Source: Limnephilus marmoratus (Eukaryota; Arthropoda; Insecta; Trichoptera; Limnephilidae). Taken from it: a stretch of 64,000 nucleotides of DNA. The translations under genes were made by a program, and so were the position numbers. The DNA lies in NCBI GenBank assembly GCA_917880885.1, contig OU862913.1, positions 40,767,460 through 40,831,459 on the forward strand, given 5' to 3'. The notes under the pieces were generated by a model. It did no database searches. It saw only the letters and a list, made by a program, of their open reading frames with translations, and was not told the origin of the DNA. Below, piece by piece: positions 63,790-64,000 of this stretch (positions within the stretch are counted from its first letter, which is position 1; each line of letters begins with the position of its first letter).

Positions 63790-64000
63790 GTTAGAACACT
63801 TTTTTCTGCCTTCATGATGAACAATAATCAATGATATGATAACGACAAGATTGACAGCTGTCGCCGGTACTAAATGTACATTTTTTAATAGATGTCCAAT
63901 AAGCATGCCGTTTTTCCGCAAAGGTAGGCAGAGAAGATGATCCGCCACACGCCTCTGTTTTAACACACTAATGCTTCATTCACATTTGTACATCGTCTCA

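Overview
This is AT-rich, repeat-dense eukaryotic nuclear DNA, almost certainly from an insect. The evidence is split coding exons with GT/AG boundaries, CLIP domains (an arthropod immune and developmental protease module), tRNA-derived SINEs, and a transposon spectrum typical of insects: I-like, Jockey/CR1-like and RTE-like non-LTR elements, BEL/Pao, Penelope-like, hAT, pogo, Harbinger and piggyBac-like. The species cannot be named from the sequence alone. Nothing prokaryotic was seen.

Positions 1-36,600 hold no host exon that I could recognise; the region is layers of mobile DNA. An I-superfamily-like retrotransposon on the minus strand (1-4650) is followed by a perfect 109-bp inverted repeat carrying a tRNA 3' half (5340-5563). 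Next come a deleted pogo element (5859-7589), Penelope-like fragments (10.0-10.65 kb), a SINE interrupted by a hAT relic (13,014-14,257), a 1.16-kb element with about 250-bp terminal inverted repeats (17,256-18,419) and a nearly intact Jockey/CR1-like element (23.7-26.5 kb). A young BEL/Pao element (27,046-32,820, TSD CATTG) lies inside an older inverted-repeat element (26,563-33,161).

Positions 36,691-63,789 (plus strand) hold one host gene in at least 13 exons, running off the window at the 3' side and probably at the 5' side. Four complete CLIP domains and the end of a fifth are each built from a two-exon module: exon A carries Cys1-3 and exon B carries Cys4-6. A linker exon and three exons of a trypsin-like domain follow. 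The 13 exons sum to 1350 nt (450 codons), and every splice phase agrees. The protease domain has lost its hallmarks: IVGG is IVYH, TAAHC is CSVGT so the catalytic His is gone, and the Asp of DIALL is Asn. The product is therefore read as a secreted multi-CLIP serine protease homolog (pseudoprotease), similar in layout to Drosophila Masquerade. Its introns are filled with repeats: an RTE-like copy whose truncated 5' end is amplified into eight 46-bp units, a minus-strand RT relic, Penelope-like pieces, a Harbinger/MADF relic, a Jockey/CR1-like element, a piggyBac-like MITE and SINEs.

The strongest observations are the tandem CLIP modules joined to a comprehensively degenerate protease domain, and the TSD-bounded 46-bp amplification at the 5' end of the RTE-like insertion. 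All other coding sequence seen is transposon-derived and mostly broken.
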